Source of the DNA: Sulfitobacter sp043557345
GTDB lineage: Bacteria; Pseudomonadota; Alphaproteobacteria; Rhodobacterales; Rhodobacteraceae
Assembly (NCBI RefSeq): GCF_043557345.1
Contig: NZ_JBIFFV010000009.1
Coordinates: 1-64,000 of the forward strand
DNA: 64,000 nucleotides
Direction: 5' to 3'
The notes beneath the pieces are model-generated. The model worked only from the letters and a program-made list of their open reading frames with translations, was not told the DNA's origin and did no database searches. Made by a program: the position numbers and the translations under genes. Below, one piece after another: positions 50,696 to 59,062 of this stretch; position 1 is the stretch's first letter; the number at the start of each line of letters is the position of its first letter.

Positions 50696-51193
50696 GTGAT
50701 AAAATTCATCGACCAGATGAACGAATTCGTCGGGCGTATCGTGTCGGTCGTCGCCGTCATTTTCGCCGCAATCATCATCTATGACGTCTTCATGCGCTAT
50801 GCGCTGAATGACCCGACCCGCTGGGCTTTTGACGTTACGAAACAGTTATATGGCTTCTATTTCGTGATGCTGGGCGGCTATGCACTGCGCCATCAGGCCC
50901 ATGTGCGGGTCGATCTGATCACCGAAACCCTTGGCCCCAGCCTGCGCCGTTGGGTCGAAGCGGCGGGCTATGTGATCTTCTTTTTTCCCTTCGCGTGGAT
51001 CTTTACAACCCGCTCCTATGAATTCGCCATGCGCTCCTATGCCCAAGGTGAGACGACATATGGCTCAGTCCAACTGCCGGTCTATCCGCTGAAAATGGCC
51101 ATGGCCCTCGCTGCCGGTCTGCTGCTGCTGCAAGGTGTGTCGGAATTTTTGAAACTCGTACTTAACCGTCAGGAACTGCCCCGTGACGCCTGA
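50696..51193 (+). CDS. TRAP transporter small permease (DctQ)
   Basis: 165 residues, four helices. VIKFIDQMNEFVGRIVSVVAV at the start, MRYALNDPTRWAFDVTKQLYG and HQAHVRVDLITE (DctQ signature region). GTG start selected because GGGAGGG lies nine bases upstream; an ATG ten codons earlier (50666) is the alternative. Overlaps dctM by 11 bases. Confidence 0.86.
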   Translation: MIKFIDQMNEFVGRIVSVVAVIFAAIIIYDVFMRYALNDPTRWAFDVTKQLYGFYFVMLGGYALRHQAHVRVDLITETLGPSLRRWVEAAGYVIFFFPFAWIFTTRSYEFAMRSYAQGETTYGSVQLPVYPLKMAMALAAGLLLLQGVSEFLKLVLNRQELPRDA

Positions 51194-52505
51194 ACTCATT
51201 GCACTCACCATGTTCGGCCTGCTTTTGCTGGGCCTTTTCATGGGCCACCCGCTGGCCTTCGTTTTGGGCGGCACCGCCGTTTTGGGCGCTGTCATCGCCG
51301 GCAAACCGATGGTGCTGGGCATCGTCATCAACCGGATTTTCGGCGATGTGCTGGACAACTTCACGCTGATCGCGATTCCCCTTTTCATCCTGATGGCAAG
51401 GTTCCTGTCCGATTCGGGCGTGACGGATAAGATGTTCGAATCACTGCGGCTTTTGATGTCAAACATCCGCGGCGGCCTAGCGCTGGCGGTGGTTTTCATC
51501 TCGATCCTTCTGGCCGCGACCACGGGTATCATCGGCGCGTCGATTACCGTGATGGGCGTGATGGCCCTGCGCCCCATGCTGCAATATGGCTATAGCCCGA
51601 CGCTGACCACCGGGGTCATCGCCGCCTCTGGCTGTTTGGGCATTCTGATCCCGCCCTCGATCATGTTGATCCTCATGGCCTCCTACTCGCCGCTGTCGGT
51701 GGGGGAGCTTTTCGCGGGCGCGATGGTGCCGGGTGTGGTGCTGGGGCTGCTCTATGCGGTCTGGGTGTTCGTCGTCGCCGTGGTCCGGCCCGACATGGCC
51801 CCCGCCGTCGAGCCGGATGAAAAGATCTCGAAACCCGCCCTTGTGCGCATGTTGCTGATCGAAGCGGTGCCGCCGCTGGTGCTGATCCTCGGCATCTTGG
51901 GCTCGCTGCTCGCGGGCATCGCCACGGCGACCGAAGCCTCCGCCATTGGTGCCGCGCTGGCGCTGGTCATCGTGATCCTGCGCGGAAAGTTCAGCTGGGC
52001 TTCCTTCTACGGCGCGATGCTGGAAACCGGGCGCACCTCGGCGATGATCCTCTTCATCGTCATCGGCGCCACCGCCTTTACCGGGGTGTTCAACATCACC
52101 GGCGGCCTGCGCGCCACGCAGGAGATCATCCGCAACCTCGACATGGCGCCCTGGCTTTTGATCGCGATGATGATGTTCATCGTCTTCATCCTCGGCGCCT
52201 TCCTTGACTGGACCGGCATCGTGCTGCTGTCCTTCCCGATCTTCCTGCCCATCGTGCAGGAGATGGACGTGAGCCTGCTGTGGTTCGTCGTCCTGATGTC
52301 GGTGGTTCTGCAAACGTCCTTTTTGACCCCGCCCTTTGGATATGCGCTGTTCTACCTGCGCGCCATCGCCCCACGGGAGGTCAAGACCTCGCATATCATC
52401 GTCGGCGTGCTGCCTTTCATCGGTCTGATCCTGATGATGTGCGTGGCCATCGCCCTGTTCCCGCAGCTTGTCACCTGGCTGCCGGAAACGCTCTATACAA
52501 AATAA
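51183..52505 (+). CDS. TRAP transporter large permease (DctM)
   Basis: 440 residues, about twelve helices. Typical DctM segments: IPLFILMARFLSDSGVTDKMF, AATTGIIGASITVMGVMAL, IAASGCLGILIPPSIMLILMASY and TSFLTPPFGYALFYLRAIAP. Shares the layout of the 47680 permease but is clearly a separate, diverged copy. GTG start inside dctQ. Followed 19 bases later by the cognate binding-protein gene, giving the order Q-M-P. Confidence 0.9.
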   Translation: MTPELIALTMFGLLLLGLFMGHPLAFVLGGTAVLGAVIAGKPMVLGIVINRIFGDVLDNFTLIAIPLFILMARFLSDSGVTDKMFESLRLLMSNIRGGLALAVVFISILLAATTGIIGASITVMGVMALRPMLQYGYSPTLTTGVIAASGCLGILIPPSIMLILMASYSPLSVGELFAGAMVPGVVLGLLYAVWVFVVAVVRPDMAPAVEPDEKISKPALVRMLLIEAVPPLVLILGILGSLLAGIATATEASAIGAALALVIVILRGKFSWASFYGAMLETGRTSAMILFIVIGATAFTGVFNITGGLRATQEIIRNLDMAPWLLIAMMMFIVFILGAFLDWTGIVLLSFPIFLPIVQEMDVSLLWFVVLMSVVLQTSFLTPPFGYALFYLRAIAPREVKTSHIIVGVLPFIGLILMMCVAIALFPQLVTWLPETLYTK

Positions 52506-52524
52506 TCAACGGAGGAGAGAGATT

Positions 52525-53613
52525 ATGAAATTGAAATCAACCCTTGCTGGTCTGGCACTCTGCGCCGGCGTTGCCACGCAGGCCGCGGCCCAAGACAGCT
52601 GGACCATGACCACCACATGGCCCACGTCGCTGGAACTGATCGAGATCGACAAGCACTTCGTCGATCTGGCCAACAAGCTGACCGGCGATGACCTGACAAT
52701 CGAATTCTTCGAAGGCGGCTCTCTCGTGCCTGCGGGCGAAGTGTTCGGGGCGGTTGAATCCAACACCGTGCAGGCTGGCGCCGACTGGCCCGGTTACTGG
52801 GCGGGCCGCAACTCTGCCTTCTCGCCGCTGGCAACCACGGCGAGCCTGTTCAACGCGGTCGACTACGTCAACTGGATCGAGCAATGGGGCGGCAAAGAGC
52901 TTTATAACGAGATCTACGGCAAGTTCGGCATGGTCTATCTGCCCTACGGCGTGACCAACAACGAATCCGGTTTCCGCACCAACGAGCAGATCGTCACGCT
53001 GGAAGACCTCAAGGGCAAGCGTCTGCGTCTGTCGGGTCTGGAGCAGGGCCGTCTGTTGGAAAAACTGGGCGGTTCGCAGGTCTCCATGGCCGGTGGCGAA
53101 ATCTATCAGTCGCTTGAGCGCGGCGTGATTGATGGCGCGGAATTCTCGACCCCGAACGTCGATTTCTCGGGCGGTTTCCAGCAGGTCACCAAATACTGGG
53201 CAACACCGGGCTGGCACCAGTCCGCTTCGATCTTCGGTGTGATGATCAACAAAGGTGCGTGGGATGCGCTGTCGGACGAGACCCGCGAGGCGCTTGAGAT
53301 CGCCGCGCAGGCCAACCTCGTCTGGTCGCTGTCCTTCACCGAGAAGCGCGCGACCGAAGCCTACCAACAGTTCCTCGACGCGGGCATCGAAATCAACCGC
53401 TATGATGACGAGACGCTGACCAAGGTTCAGGAGATGGCCAACGAGACCATCGAAGAGACCGCCTGCGAGAACCCCGATTCCGCCAAGGTTTATCTGAGCC
53501 AGCTGGAGTATCTGAACGACTACGCCAAATGGCGTGACGCTTCGGCTCCGTTCAACCTTGGCCGCACGCCGAACGGCCCGGACATCGAGAAAATCCGCGC
53601 CTGCGCGGAGTGA
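52525..53613 (+). CDS. TRAP transporter substrate-binding protein (DctP, TakP-like)
   Basis: 362 residues with a Sec signal peptide (MKLKSTLAGLALCAG, cleavage after AAAQ), in contrast to the Tat signal on the protein at 49356. Mature start SWTMTTTWPTSLELIEIDK, GADWPGYWAGRNSAF, the Arg-bearing KRLRLSGLEQG loop and GGEIYQSLERGVIDGAEF place it in the keto/organic acid DctP group. Start has GGAGGAG nine bases upstream. Last gene of the second TRAP operon, followed by a terminator. Confidence 0.9.
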   Translation: MKLKSTLAGLALCAGVATQAAAQDSWTMTTTWPTSLELIEIDKHFVDLANKLTGDDLTIEFFEGGSLVPAGEVFGAVESNTVQAGADWPGYWAGRNSAFSPLATTASLFNAVDYVNWIEQWGGKELYNEIYGKFGMVYLPYGVTNNESGFRTNEQIVTLEDLKGKRLRLSGLEQGRLLEKLGGSQVSMAGGEIYQSLERGVIDGAEFSTPNVDFSGGFQQVTKYWATPGWHQSASIFGVMINKGAWDALSDETREALEIAAQANLVWSLSFTEKRATEAYQQFLDAGIEINRYDDETLTKVQEMANETIEETACENPDSAKVYLSQLEYLNDYAKWRDASAPFNLGRTPNGPDIEKIRACAE

Positions 53614-53635
53614 TTTGAGCGTTTAGCTTTGATGG

Positions 53636-53664
53636 AAAGGCCCGCCATTGGCGGGCCTTTTTTT
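53636..53664 (+). terminator. Rho-independent terminator of TRAP operon
   Basis: Perfect 11-bp stem AAAGGCCCGCC/GGCGGGCCTTT around ATT, with the T-run continuing to 53664, 22 bases after the dctP stop. Confidence 0.9.
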
Positions 53665-53673
53665 CATTCACGA

Positions 53674-53809
53674 GGGCCATCGCCTACCCGCGGGTTGGCG
53701 ATCAAAAGTCGCTTCGTACCACTTTATAGCTTAACCGTGATGTGCGCTCGCGAGGTTGCACCCAGCCTTTCCAAATCGCCTCCCCGTCCGGGCGGGCAGG
53801 CGATGGCCC
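53674..53809. repeat. Two-hairpin intergenic repeat, copy 2
   Basis: 136-base element bounded by a 12-base inverted repeat (GGGCCATCGCCT and AGGCGATGGCCC). As in copy 1 each end forms its own hairpin: ATCGCCTACCCG/CGGGTTGGCGAT at 53679-53702 (one mismatch) and ATCGCCT...AGGCGAT at 53774-53804. The 70-base interior is not similar to that of copy 1. Lies beyond the dctP terminator and before the end of the convergent ABC operon. Confidence 0.65.
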
Positions 53810-53850
53810 GGCGCCTGCGGCTTGCTTCCGGGCCGGGGTGGTATTTCCCC

Positions 53851-54585
53851 CTACCCCTCGACCCGTTTCAAGAACTTCTGCAAACGCGCATCCTTTGGCG
53901 CGCCAAAGATCTCTGACGGGGCACCGCTCTCAACAATCTTCCCGCCATCCATGAAAATCACCCGATCCGCGATCTCGCGCGCGAATTGCATCTCATGGGT
54001 CACGATCAGCATGGTCTGCTTGCGCTCCGCCACCGCGCGCATCAGGTCGAGCACCTCCCCCACCCACTCAGGGTCAAGCGCCGAGGTCGGCTCGTCGAAC
54101 AACATCAGTTCCGCCCCGAGCGCCATGGCACGGCCGATACCAACGCGCTGCTGCTGCCCGCCGGACAACGCCGCGGGGAAACTGTCGGCCTTATCGGCCA
54201 GTCCGGTCTCGGCCAGAACCGAGAGCGCGCGTTTTTCGGCCTCGGCCTTCGGGCGTTTCTGCACCGTGACGAGCGCTTCCATGATGTTCTCTTTCGCCGT
54301 CTTATTGGCGAAAAGCGCGTAGTTCTGAAAGACCATCGCCGTCCGGCGGCGCAGCGCCAGAATATCAGCCTTGCGCGCCTTGGCGGCATCGACGGTCACA
54401 TCGCCGATGCGAATGATCCCCTCTTGCGGCACGTCGAGAAAATTGAGGCAGCGCAGCAGGGTCGACTTGCCGGTGCCCGAGGGGCCGATCACGACCACCC
54501 GCTCGCCCTCGGCGATCTGCAGATCAATGCCGTTCAGAACCGGCGCGCCGCCGAAGTCTTTGGTCAGGCCAGTGATATTGATCAT
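53851..54585 (-). CDS. Polar amino-acid ABC transporter, ATP-binding protein
   Basis: 244 residues of the GlnQ/HisP group. Walker A GPSGTGKST (residues 34-42), Q-loop FQNYALFANKT, signature LSGGQQQR, Walker B LMLFDEPTSALD and switch His in VTHEM. Overlaps the permease gene by ATGA. Last gene of a three-gene minus-strand operon (binding protein, permease, ATPase). Confidence 0.93.
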   Translation of the reverse strand: MINITGLTKDFGGAPVLNGIDLQIAEGERVVVIGPSGTGKSTLLRCLNFLDVPQEGIIRIGDVTVDAAKARKADILALRRRTAMVFQNYALFANKTAKENIMEALVTVQKRPKAEAEKRALSVLAETGLADKADSFPAALSGGQQQRVGIGRAMALGAELMLFDEPTSALDPEWVGEVLDLMRAVAERKQTMLIVTHEMQFAREIADRVIFMDGGKIVESGAPSEIFGAPKDARLQKFLKRVEG

Positions 54586-55256
54586 CGCACGAACGCCTTA
54601 TTCAGATAGGTTTCAAGCCGCTTTTGCACTTGGCTCAGCGCTTCGACGATGACCCAATAGATCATGGCGACAACGAGATAGGCCTCGAAATAGAGGAAGC
54701 TCCCGGCGGCTTCTTTCTGTGCGGCGCCCATCATCTCGGTCACGCCGAGGGTGAAGGCCAGCGATGTGCCTTTGATCATGTCGATGAAGTAATTCACCAA
54801 GGTCGGCGCGGCGATCCGGGCGGCCTGTGGCAGGATGATCCGCCACATCATCTGACCCTGGGTCATGCCGATGGACTGGGCCGCCTCCCATTGGCTGCGG
54901 TCCACCCCCAGAATCGCGGCGCGGATGCTTTCGGCCATATAGGCCGCGAAATGCAGGGTCAGCCCCATGATGGCCGCGGTCACGCCGCTGATATTCGTCA
55001 AGAACGACAGAACCTGCGGCAGACCGAAGTAGAAAAGGAACAGTTGCACCAAGAGCGGCGTGCCGCGAAAGAAACTGATGAAAACGATCACCAGCCAATC
55101 GAGCACGGGCACCTTCACAACCCGTTCGACCGCCAATAGCGAAGCGAGGATGAGTGCGAACACCATCCCCGCCACCGCCATGAACAAAGTTAGCGGTACG
55201 TAGCCCAATATGACGGGCACCAGCCCCAGCATGTAGTCAAGGTCTAGCGCCCGCAT
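54582..55256 (-). CDS. Polar amino-acid ABC transporter, permease
   Basis: 224 residues, five helices typical of HisM/GlnP-type subunits. Family sequence FFRGTPLLVQLFLFYFGLP and the EAA coupling motif EAAQSIGMTQGQMMWRIILPQA. Only one permease gene, so the channel is probably a homodimer. Three bases after the binding-protein gene. Confidence 0.92.
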   Translation of the reverse strand: MRALDLDYMLGLVPVILGYVPLTLFMAVAGMVFALILASLLAVERVVKVPVLDWLVIVFISFFRGTPLLVQLFLFYFGLPQVLSFLTNISGVTAAIMGLTLHFAAYMAESIRAAILGVDRSQWEAAQSIGMTQGQMMWRIILPQAARIAAPTLVNYFIDMIKGTSLAFTLGVTEMMGAAQKEAAGSFLYFEAYLVVAMIYWVIVEALSQVQKRLETYLNKAFVR

Positions 55257-55259
55257 GGG

Positions 55260-56018
55260 TTACTCCGCTTTGGTGATGTCTGTGCCGAACCACTTGTCCG
55301 AGATTTCGGCCAGTGTACCGTCTTCACGCAGGGTTTCCAGCGCGGTGTCGACACGGTCCCGCAGTGCGCGGCCTTCATCATTGTCTTGGAACGGCAGGGC
55401 GTTGCGGATTTCAGAGAACGGTTTGCCCGCCAGTTGCAGCGGCAGGGGGCTTTCCTGAATGAGCTGCGCCGAGGAAACCCGGTCCATCACGAATGCGTCT
55501 ACCCGGCCAAGCGCGGTATCTTGGGCAATGTTGGACTCATAGGTCTTGATCTCGATCTCATCCGCGAAGGCGAGTTCGTTCAAAAGCTGCTCGAAGTTCG
55601 ACCCGAGGTTCACCGCAACGGTTTTGCCCCGCAGGTCTTCGACGCCGCCGATCTCTTCGTTGCCCTCTTTGGTCACGACCTGCGCACCGTCAAAGACATA
55701 AGGCGCGGTAAAGGCGAACTTTTCCTGACGCTCGGGCGTGATGGTGATTTGGTTGGCAATCGTGTCGATGCGGCCTGCGTCGAGCGCGCCGATCAGGCCG
55801 GAGAAAGCCATGGTCTCGAACTCGACATCGAAACCCGCTTCTTCGCCGACGGCGTTCATCACATCGACTTCAAACCCCTGAAGCACGTCCTGCTTTACAA
55901 AGGTGAAGGGGAAATAGCCGCCCGACATGCCGACGCGGAGCGTGTCATTGTCTTGGGCAAAGGCTGCGGTGCCGGTGACCGCGGCGAGCGCGGTGGCGGT
56001 AACGATCTGTTTCAGCAT
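55260..56018 (-). CDS. Polar amino-acid ABC transporter, substrate-binding protein
   Basis: 252 residues. Signal peptide 1-21 (AAFAQ), then a SBP_bac_3 domain: LRVGMSGGYFPFTF, LQGFEVDVMNAVGEEAG, DTIANQITITPERQEKFAFTAPYV and DLRGKTVAVNLGSNFEQLL. Closest in style to cystine/glutamine-type binders; the ligand cannot be fixed. Methionine gamma-lyase nearby makes a sulfur amino acid conceivable, but there is no direct link. The 244-base upstream spacer holds an imperfect ATGCGGAAC/GTTTCGCAT dyad. Confidence 0.9.
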   Translation of the reverse strand: MLKQIVTATALAAVTGTAAFAQDNDTLRVGMSGGYFPFTFVKQDVLQGFEVDVMNAVGEEAGFDVEFETMAFSGLIGALDAGRIDTIANQITITPERQEKFAFTAPYVFDGAQVVTKEGNEEIGGVEDLRGKTVAVNLGSNFEQLLNELAFADEIEIKTYESNIAQDTALGRVDAFVMDRVSSAQLIQESPLPLQLAGKPFSEIRNALPFQDNDEGRALRDRVDTALETLREDGTLAEISDKWFGTDITKAE

Positions 56019-56221
56019 TGAATTTACTCCTCTAACGCTTGCGCTTCAGATGTCACCGGGGGCCGCCCGCTTCAACACCATCGCTGAATCAGGAACGTTT
56101 GGCGGGTAGGAACGGTTCAGATGGAATAACGGGTCCAGGGGAGCGCCTGCAGCAGGATAATCTTTTGATGTCAGCACCCGAAACAGAATGATATTCCACG
56201 AAACCGAGCCAGATTCCCCAC

Positions 56222-56249
56222 ATGCGGAACAGATATGCGCGTTTCGCAT
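56222..56249. promoter_or_regulatory. Imperfect ATGCGGAAC/GTTTCGCAT dyad
   Basis: Nine-base arms matching at eight positions with a ten-base spacer, 14 bases beyond the stop of the response-regulator gene and about 200 bases upstream of the ABC operon start. Could be an operator or a weak terminator; no T-run. Confidence 0.3.
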
Positions 56250-56262
56250 AGCTTTATCCGGG

Positions 56263-57618
56263 TCAGAGCGCCTCGATATCCAACCCTTCGGCGGCCCAAG
56301 CGGCAAGCTTACGGTCGACGGTTTTGCGCGACACGCCCAAGCGACGCGCGGCCTCGGCGCGGTTGCCATTCGACAGATCAAGGATGTGCAACATATGCCG
56401 CTGCGTGACCAGTTCGAGGTCTTCGATCGCCCTTGGCCCATCGACGGTGCCATGGCCTGCAAAGGCTTCGGGCAGACTGCCGAGGATCACCGAGCGTTCG
56501 ATCAGGTTGCGCAATTCGCGCACGTTGCCCGGCCAGTCGTAGCGCCGCAGCTTCAGCAAAGTCTCCGCATCCAACCGCAGCGCGGGCATGCCAAGCGCGG
56601 TCGAAAACTGCTGCATGAACATCGCCGCCAGTTCAACGATATCGTCCGAGCGGTCCTTGAGCGGAGGCATCGCGACCTCGACCACATTCATGCGGTGATA
56701 GAGATCGGCGCGGAAACGCCCCTCTTCCACCGCCTTGGGCAGGTCGGCGTTGGTGGCGAACAGGAACCGCAGGTTCAGGGGAATCTCCCGCTCCGCCCCC
56801 TCGGGCCGGATGCGCTGGTCTTCCAACACCCGCAAGAGCGCCGCCTGTAGCTGCTCAGGCATCTGCGCGACTTCGTCCAGAAACAACGTGCCACCGTCGG
56901 CCAAGAGGAACAGCCCCGGTTGCAGGGTCTCATTTCCCTCCACCGCGCCAAAGAGTTCGGGCACGATCCGGTCCGGCGTGATGGCGGCGCAGTTCACCGC
57001 GACGAAAGGATTGTCGGCGCGGTCAGACATCTGGTGCAACTGCCGCGCGGCCAGCTCCTTGCCCGTACCGCTGGGACCGGTGAACAGCACCGGCGTCGGC
57101 ACCGGGGCAAGACGGTTGAGCATGCCACGCACCTTCGACAGCGCCTCGGATTTACCGAGCATCTGCACCGCGGCACCGCCCTGCAATTCACGCCTGAGCA
57201 AGGTGTTGTCGCGGCGAAGGTTCTTGCGGTCCAAAGTCCGCGACACCGCGCCGAGGATTTGGTTCGCCCGGAAGGGTTTCAACACGAAATCACTCACGCC
57301 CGCGCGCAGTGCGGCAATGGCGGTTTCAAGATCGGCATAGGCGGTGATCAGGACCGTGTCGGCGTAAAACCCCTTGCGGCGCTGTTCGACGACCCATTCC
57401 AACCCGGTTTTGCCGGGCATCACGTTGTCCAGAACGACCACATCGAAATGCGCCTCGTCCAAAAGCTTGGTGGCCTCCGCAGGAGAAGCCGCTTGGGCCA
57501 CCCGTTTGACGCGCGGCTCCAAGATCTTGGTGAGGAAATGGCGCATCCCCGGCTCATCGTCGATCACAAGGATCGACGCGCCTTCGAGCGTGCCGCCGTA
57601 TTCATCGCCTGCCGCCAT
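56263..57618 (-). CDS. NtrC/DctD-like response regulator lacking the GAFTGA loop
   Basis: 451 residues: receiver domain (acidic pair Asp20/Asp21, phospho-Asp64 in VVVLDNVMPG, Lys114 in VLKPF), AAA+ domain with Walker A TGPSGTGKE (180-188) and Walker B GGTLFLDE (242-249), arginine-finger region RFRADLYHRM, and a C-terminal Fis-type helix-turn-helix (NRAEAARRLGVSRKTVDRKL). The sigma54-contacting GAFTGA motif, expected between ELFG (221-224) and Walker B, is absent: the linker is 17 residues (AVEGNETLQPGLFLLAD) instead of about 21. It probably does not act with sigma54, as known for Rhodobacter NtrC. Seventeen bases after a small gene at the end of the fdh operon; no sensor kinase adjacent. Confidence 0.9.
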   Translation of the reverse strand: MAAGDEYGGTLEGASILVIDDEPGMRHFLTKILEPRVKRVAQAASPAEATKLLDEAHFDVVVLDNVMPGKTGLEWVVEQRRKGFYADTVLITAYADLETAIAALRAGVSDFVLKPFRANQILGAVSRTLDRKNLRRDNTLLRRELQGGAAVQMLGKSEALSKVRGMLNRLAPVPTPVLFTGPSGTGKELAARQLHQMSDRADNPFVAVNCAAITPDRIVPELFGAVEGNETLQPGLFLLADGGTLFLDEVAQMPEQLQAALLRVLEDQRIRPEGAEREIPLNLRFLFATNADLPKAVEEGRFRADLYHRMNVVEVAMPPLKDRSDDIVELAAMFMQQFSTALGMPALRLDAETLLKLRRYDWPGNVRELRNLIERSVILGSLPEAFAGHGTVDGPRAIEDLELVTQRHMLHILDLSNGNRAEAARRLGVSRKTVDRKLAAWAAEGLDIEAL

Positions 57619-57635
57619 GATATGCCTCTTTGGTG

Positions 57636-57761
57636 TCAGTCCAGCCGGACGTTTTCACCTGAATAGACCTCGGCGGAGGAAAAGCCTATCTCATGCAACC
57701 CGAAATAGGCCACGACGCCGATCACTGCGACGCCCAGAAACCCTGCCAACATGGCCTTCAT
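57636..57761 (-). CDS. 41-residue single-pass membrane peptide of the fdh operon
   Basis: Short gene below usual size limits. AAAGGAG seven bases before ATG; encodes MKAMLAGFLGVAVIGVVAYF, then LHEIGFSSAEVYSGENVRLD, one transmembrane helix (residues 3-20) with a short polar tail. It lies 34 bases after fdhC and 17 before the response regulator, all on one strand. No known family; likely a small partner of the formate dehydrogenase membrane anchor (inference). Confidence 0.7.
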   Translation of the reverse strand: MKAMLAGFLGVAVIGVVAYFGLHEIGFSSAEVYSGENVRLD

Positions 57762-57795
57762 CGCGCGACTCCTTTGATTTGAACGCCGCCGCCCG

Positions 57796-58995
57796 TCATT
57801 CTGCGGGGGTCCGTTTGTCTTGTTTGACCTCATCAAGCCAGAGCGAATGGTGCTGTTCGGCCCAACGCTCATCGACCTCGCCATTGCCCATGGCGTCAAA
57901 GGCGCCTTCCATGCCGAGAGTGCCGATGTAGATATGGCCCAAGATCACCGCCATCATCAGAAAGCCGATGATCGCGTGCCAAAGCTGGGCATATTGCATT
58001 TCCGCATGGGGCGTCAGATCGCCCTGAAGCGGACCAAAGCCTGCGGCCTCGGCCATGCCGATGTCATTGATGATGTTGAAGGTATGCCCGAAAAGCTGGA
58101 TCTCGAAGGGGAAGAGCAACGACAGCCCCGAGAGCGAGACCGAGAAGCCCAGCAGGATCACGGCCCAGAAGACGATCTTTTGGCCGAAGTTAAACTTCTT
58201 GGCGGGCGGGTGTTTGTCACCAATGAAGCCGCCGCCCTGTTTGATCCAGACCCAATCGGTTTTGTTCGGGATATTGTGCCAAATCCACATGACAAAGACC
58301 ATGACGAGCGCGATCATGAAGGCCCATGAGACATTGTTGTGGATGAACTTCGATCCGGTCAACAGGGTGGAATTAAACTCATGCCCGAGCAGAGGGATGA
58401 TGACCTTGCGGCCAAAGAGCGTGGCCAAGCCCGTCAGCGCGAGCAGGATGAACGAGCCCGCCAGCATCCAATGTGCAAAACGCTCGATGGCTTTGAAACG
58501 GGTGACGGTGCGCCCGACCTTGCCGCCTTCGATGCGGATCCGGCCCCGCAGAAGGTAAAAGAGCAGCAGCACGGCCAGCGTCCCGGCGAGCAGCCAAGCG
58601 CCATAGGTCGCCAGTGGGCCTTGGCGGAATTGCTGCCACCACATCCCGTTGTCCTGGACAAGGACACGGCCCGTCTTGTTCATCGTGCTCACGCGCACGG
58701 GCAATTCGTTATAACGGATGCCGCGCCAGAGGTCGGGGTCGGAGCGCCCGCCAAGGGGGCCGAGGCTTGGCACCGTGGCCGCATCGCCGCCCAGATTGTT
58801 GCGCCTGAACCCATCGTCGATCTCTGCGCCGTTCTGACGCCGTTCGATATCGGCCAAGTTCTGCGCGCCGCCGGTGCTGGCGCGGTCGATGGCCGAGGGG
58901 GTCGCGTTCTCGGGCAGGCGCACGTCCTGCGCCGTGACGCTGACCGGCAGCGCGGCCAAGGCGAGAATGAAAAGAGCCATCAGGTGGCGCAGCAT
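57796..58995 (-). CDS. fdhC: Formate dehydrogenase gamma subunit (cytochrome b556)
   Basis: 399 residues. Signal peptide 1-22 (ALPVSVTAQ), a periplasmic segment to about 120, then five helices including the di-heme cytochrome b domain. Candidate heme/menaquinone His: ERFAHWMLAGSF, FIHNNVSWAFM, WIWHNIPNKTDW and LWHAIIGFLMM. Anchors FdhAB and passes electrons to quinone. Longer than E. coli FdoI/FdnI (about 210) because of the N-terminal periplasmic extension, common in alphaproteobacteria. Start is the ATG of MLRHLM; upstream codons overlap fdhB and are excluded. Confidence 0.88.
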   Translation of the reverse strand: MLRHLMALFILALAALPVSVTAQDVRLPENATPSAIDRASTGGAQNLADIERRQNGAEIDDGFRRNNLGGDAATVPSLGPLGGRSDPDLWRGIRYNELPVRVSTMNKTGRVLVQDNGMWWQQFRQGPLATYGAWLLAGTLAVLLLFYLLRGRIRIEGGKVGRTVTRFKAIERFAHWMLAGSFILLALTGLATLFGRKVIIPLLGHEFNSTLLTGSKFIHNNVSWAFMIALVMVFVMWIWHNIPNKTDWVWIKQGGGFIGDKHPPAKKFNFGQKIVFWAVILLGFSVSLSGLSLLFPFEIQLFGHTFNIINDIGMAEAAGFGPLQGDLTPHAEMQYAQLWHAIIGFLMMAVILGHIYIGTLGMEGAFDAMGNGEVDERWAEQHHSLWLDEVKQDKRTPAE

Positions 58996-59062
58996 GGGAA
59001 ATCCCCCGGCTAGACAGATATGGAGAAAAGGGACGGCCCGAGCAGGCCGCCCCCGAAAGCCG

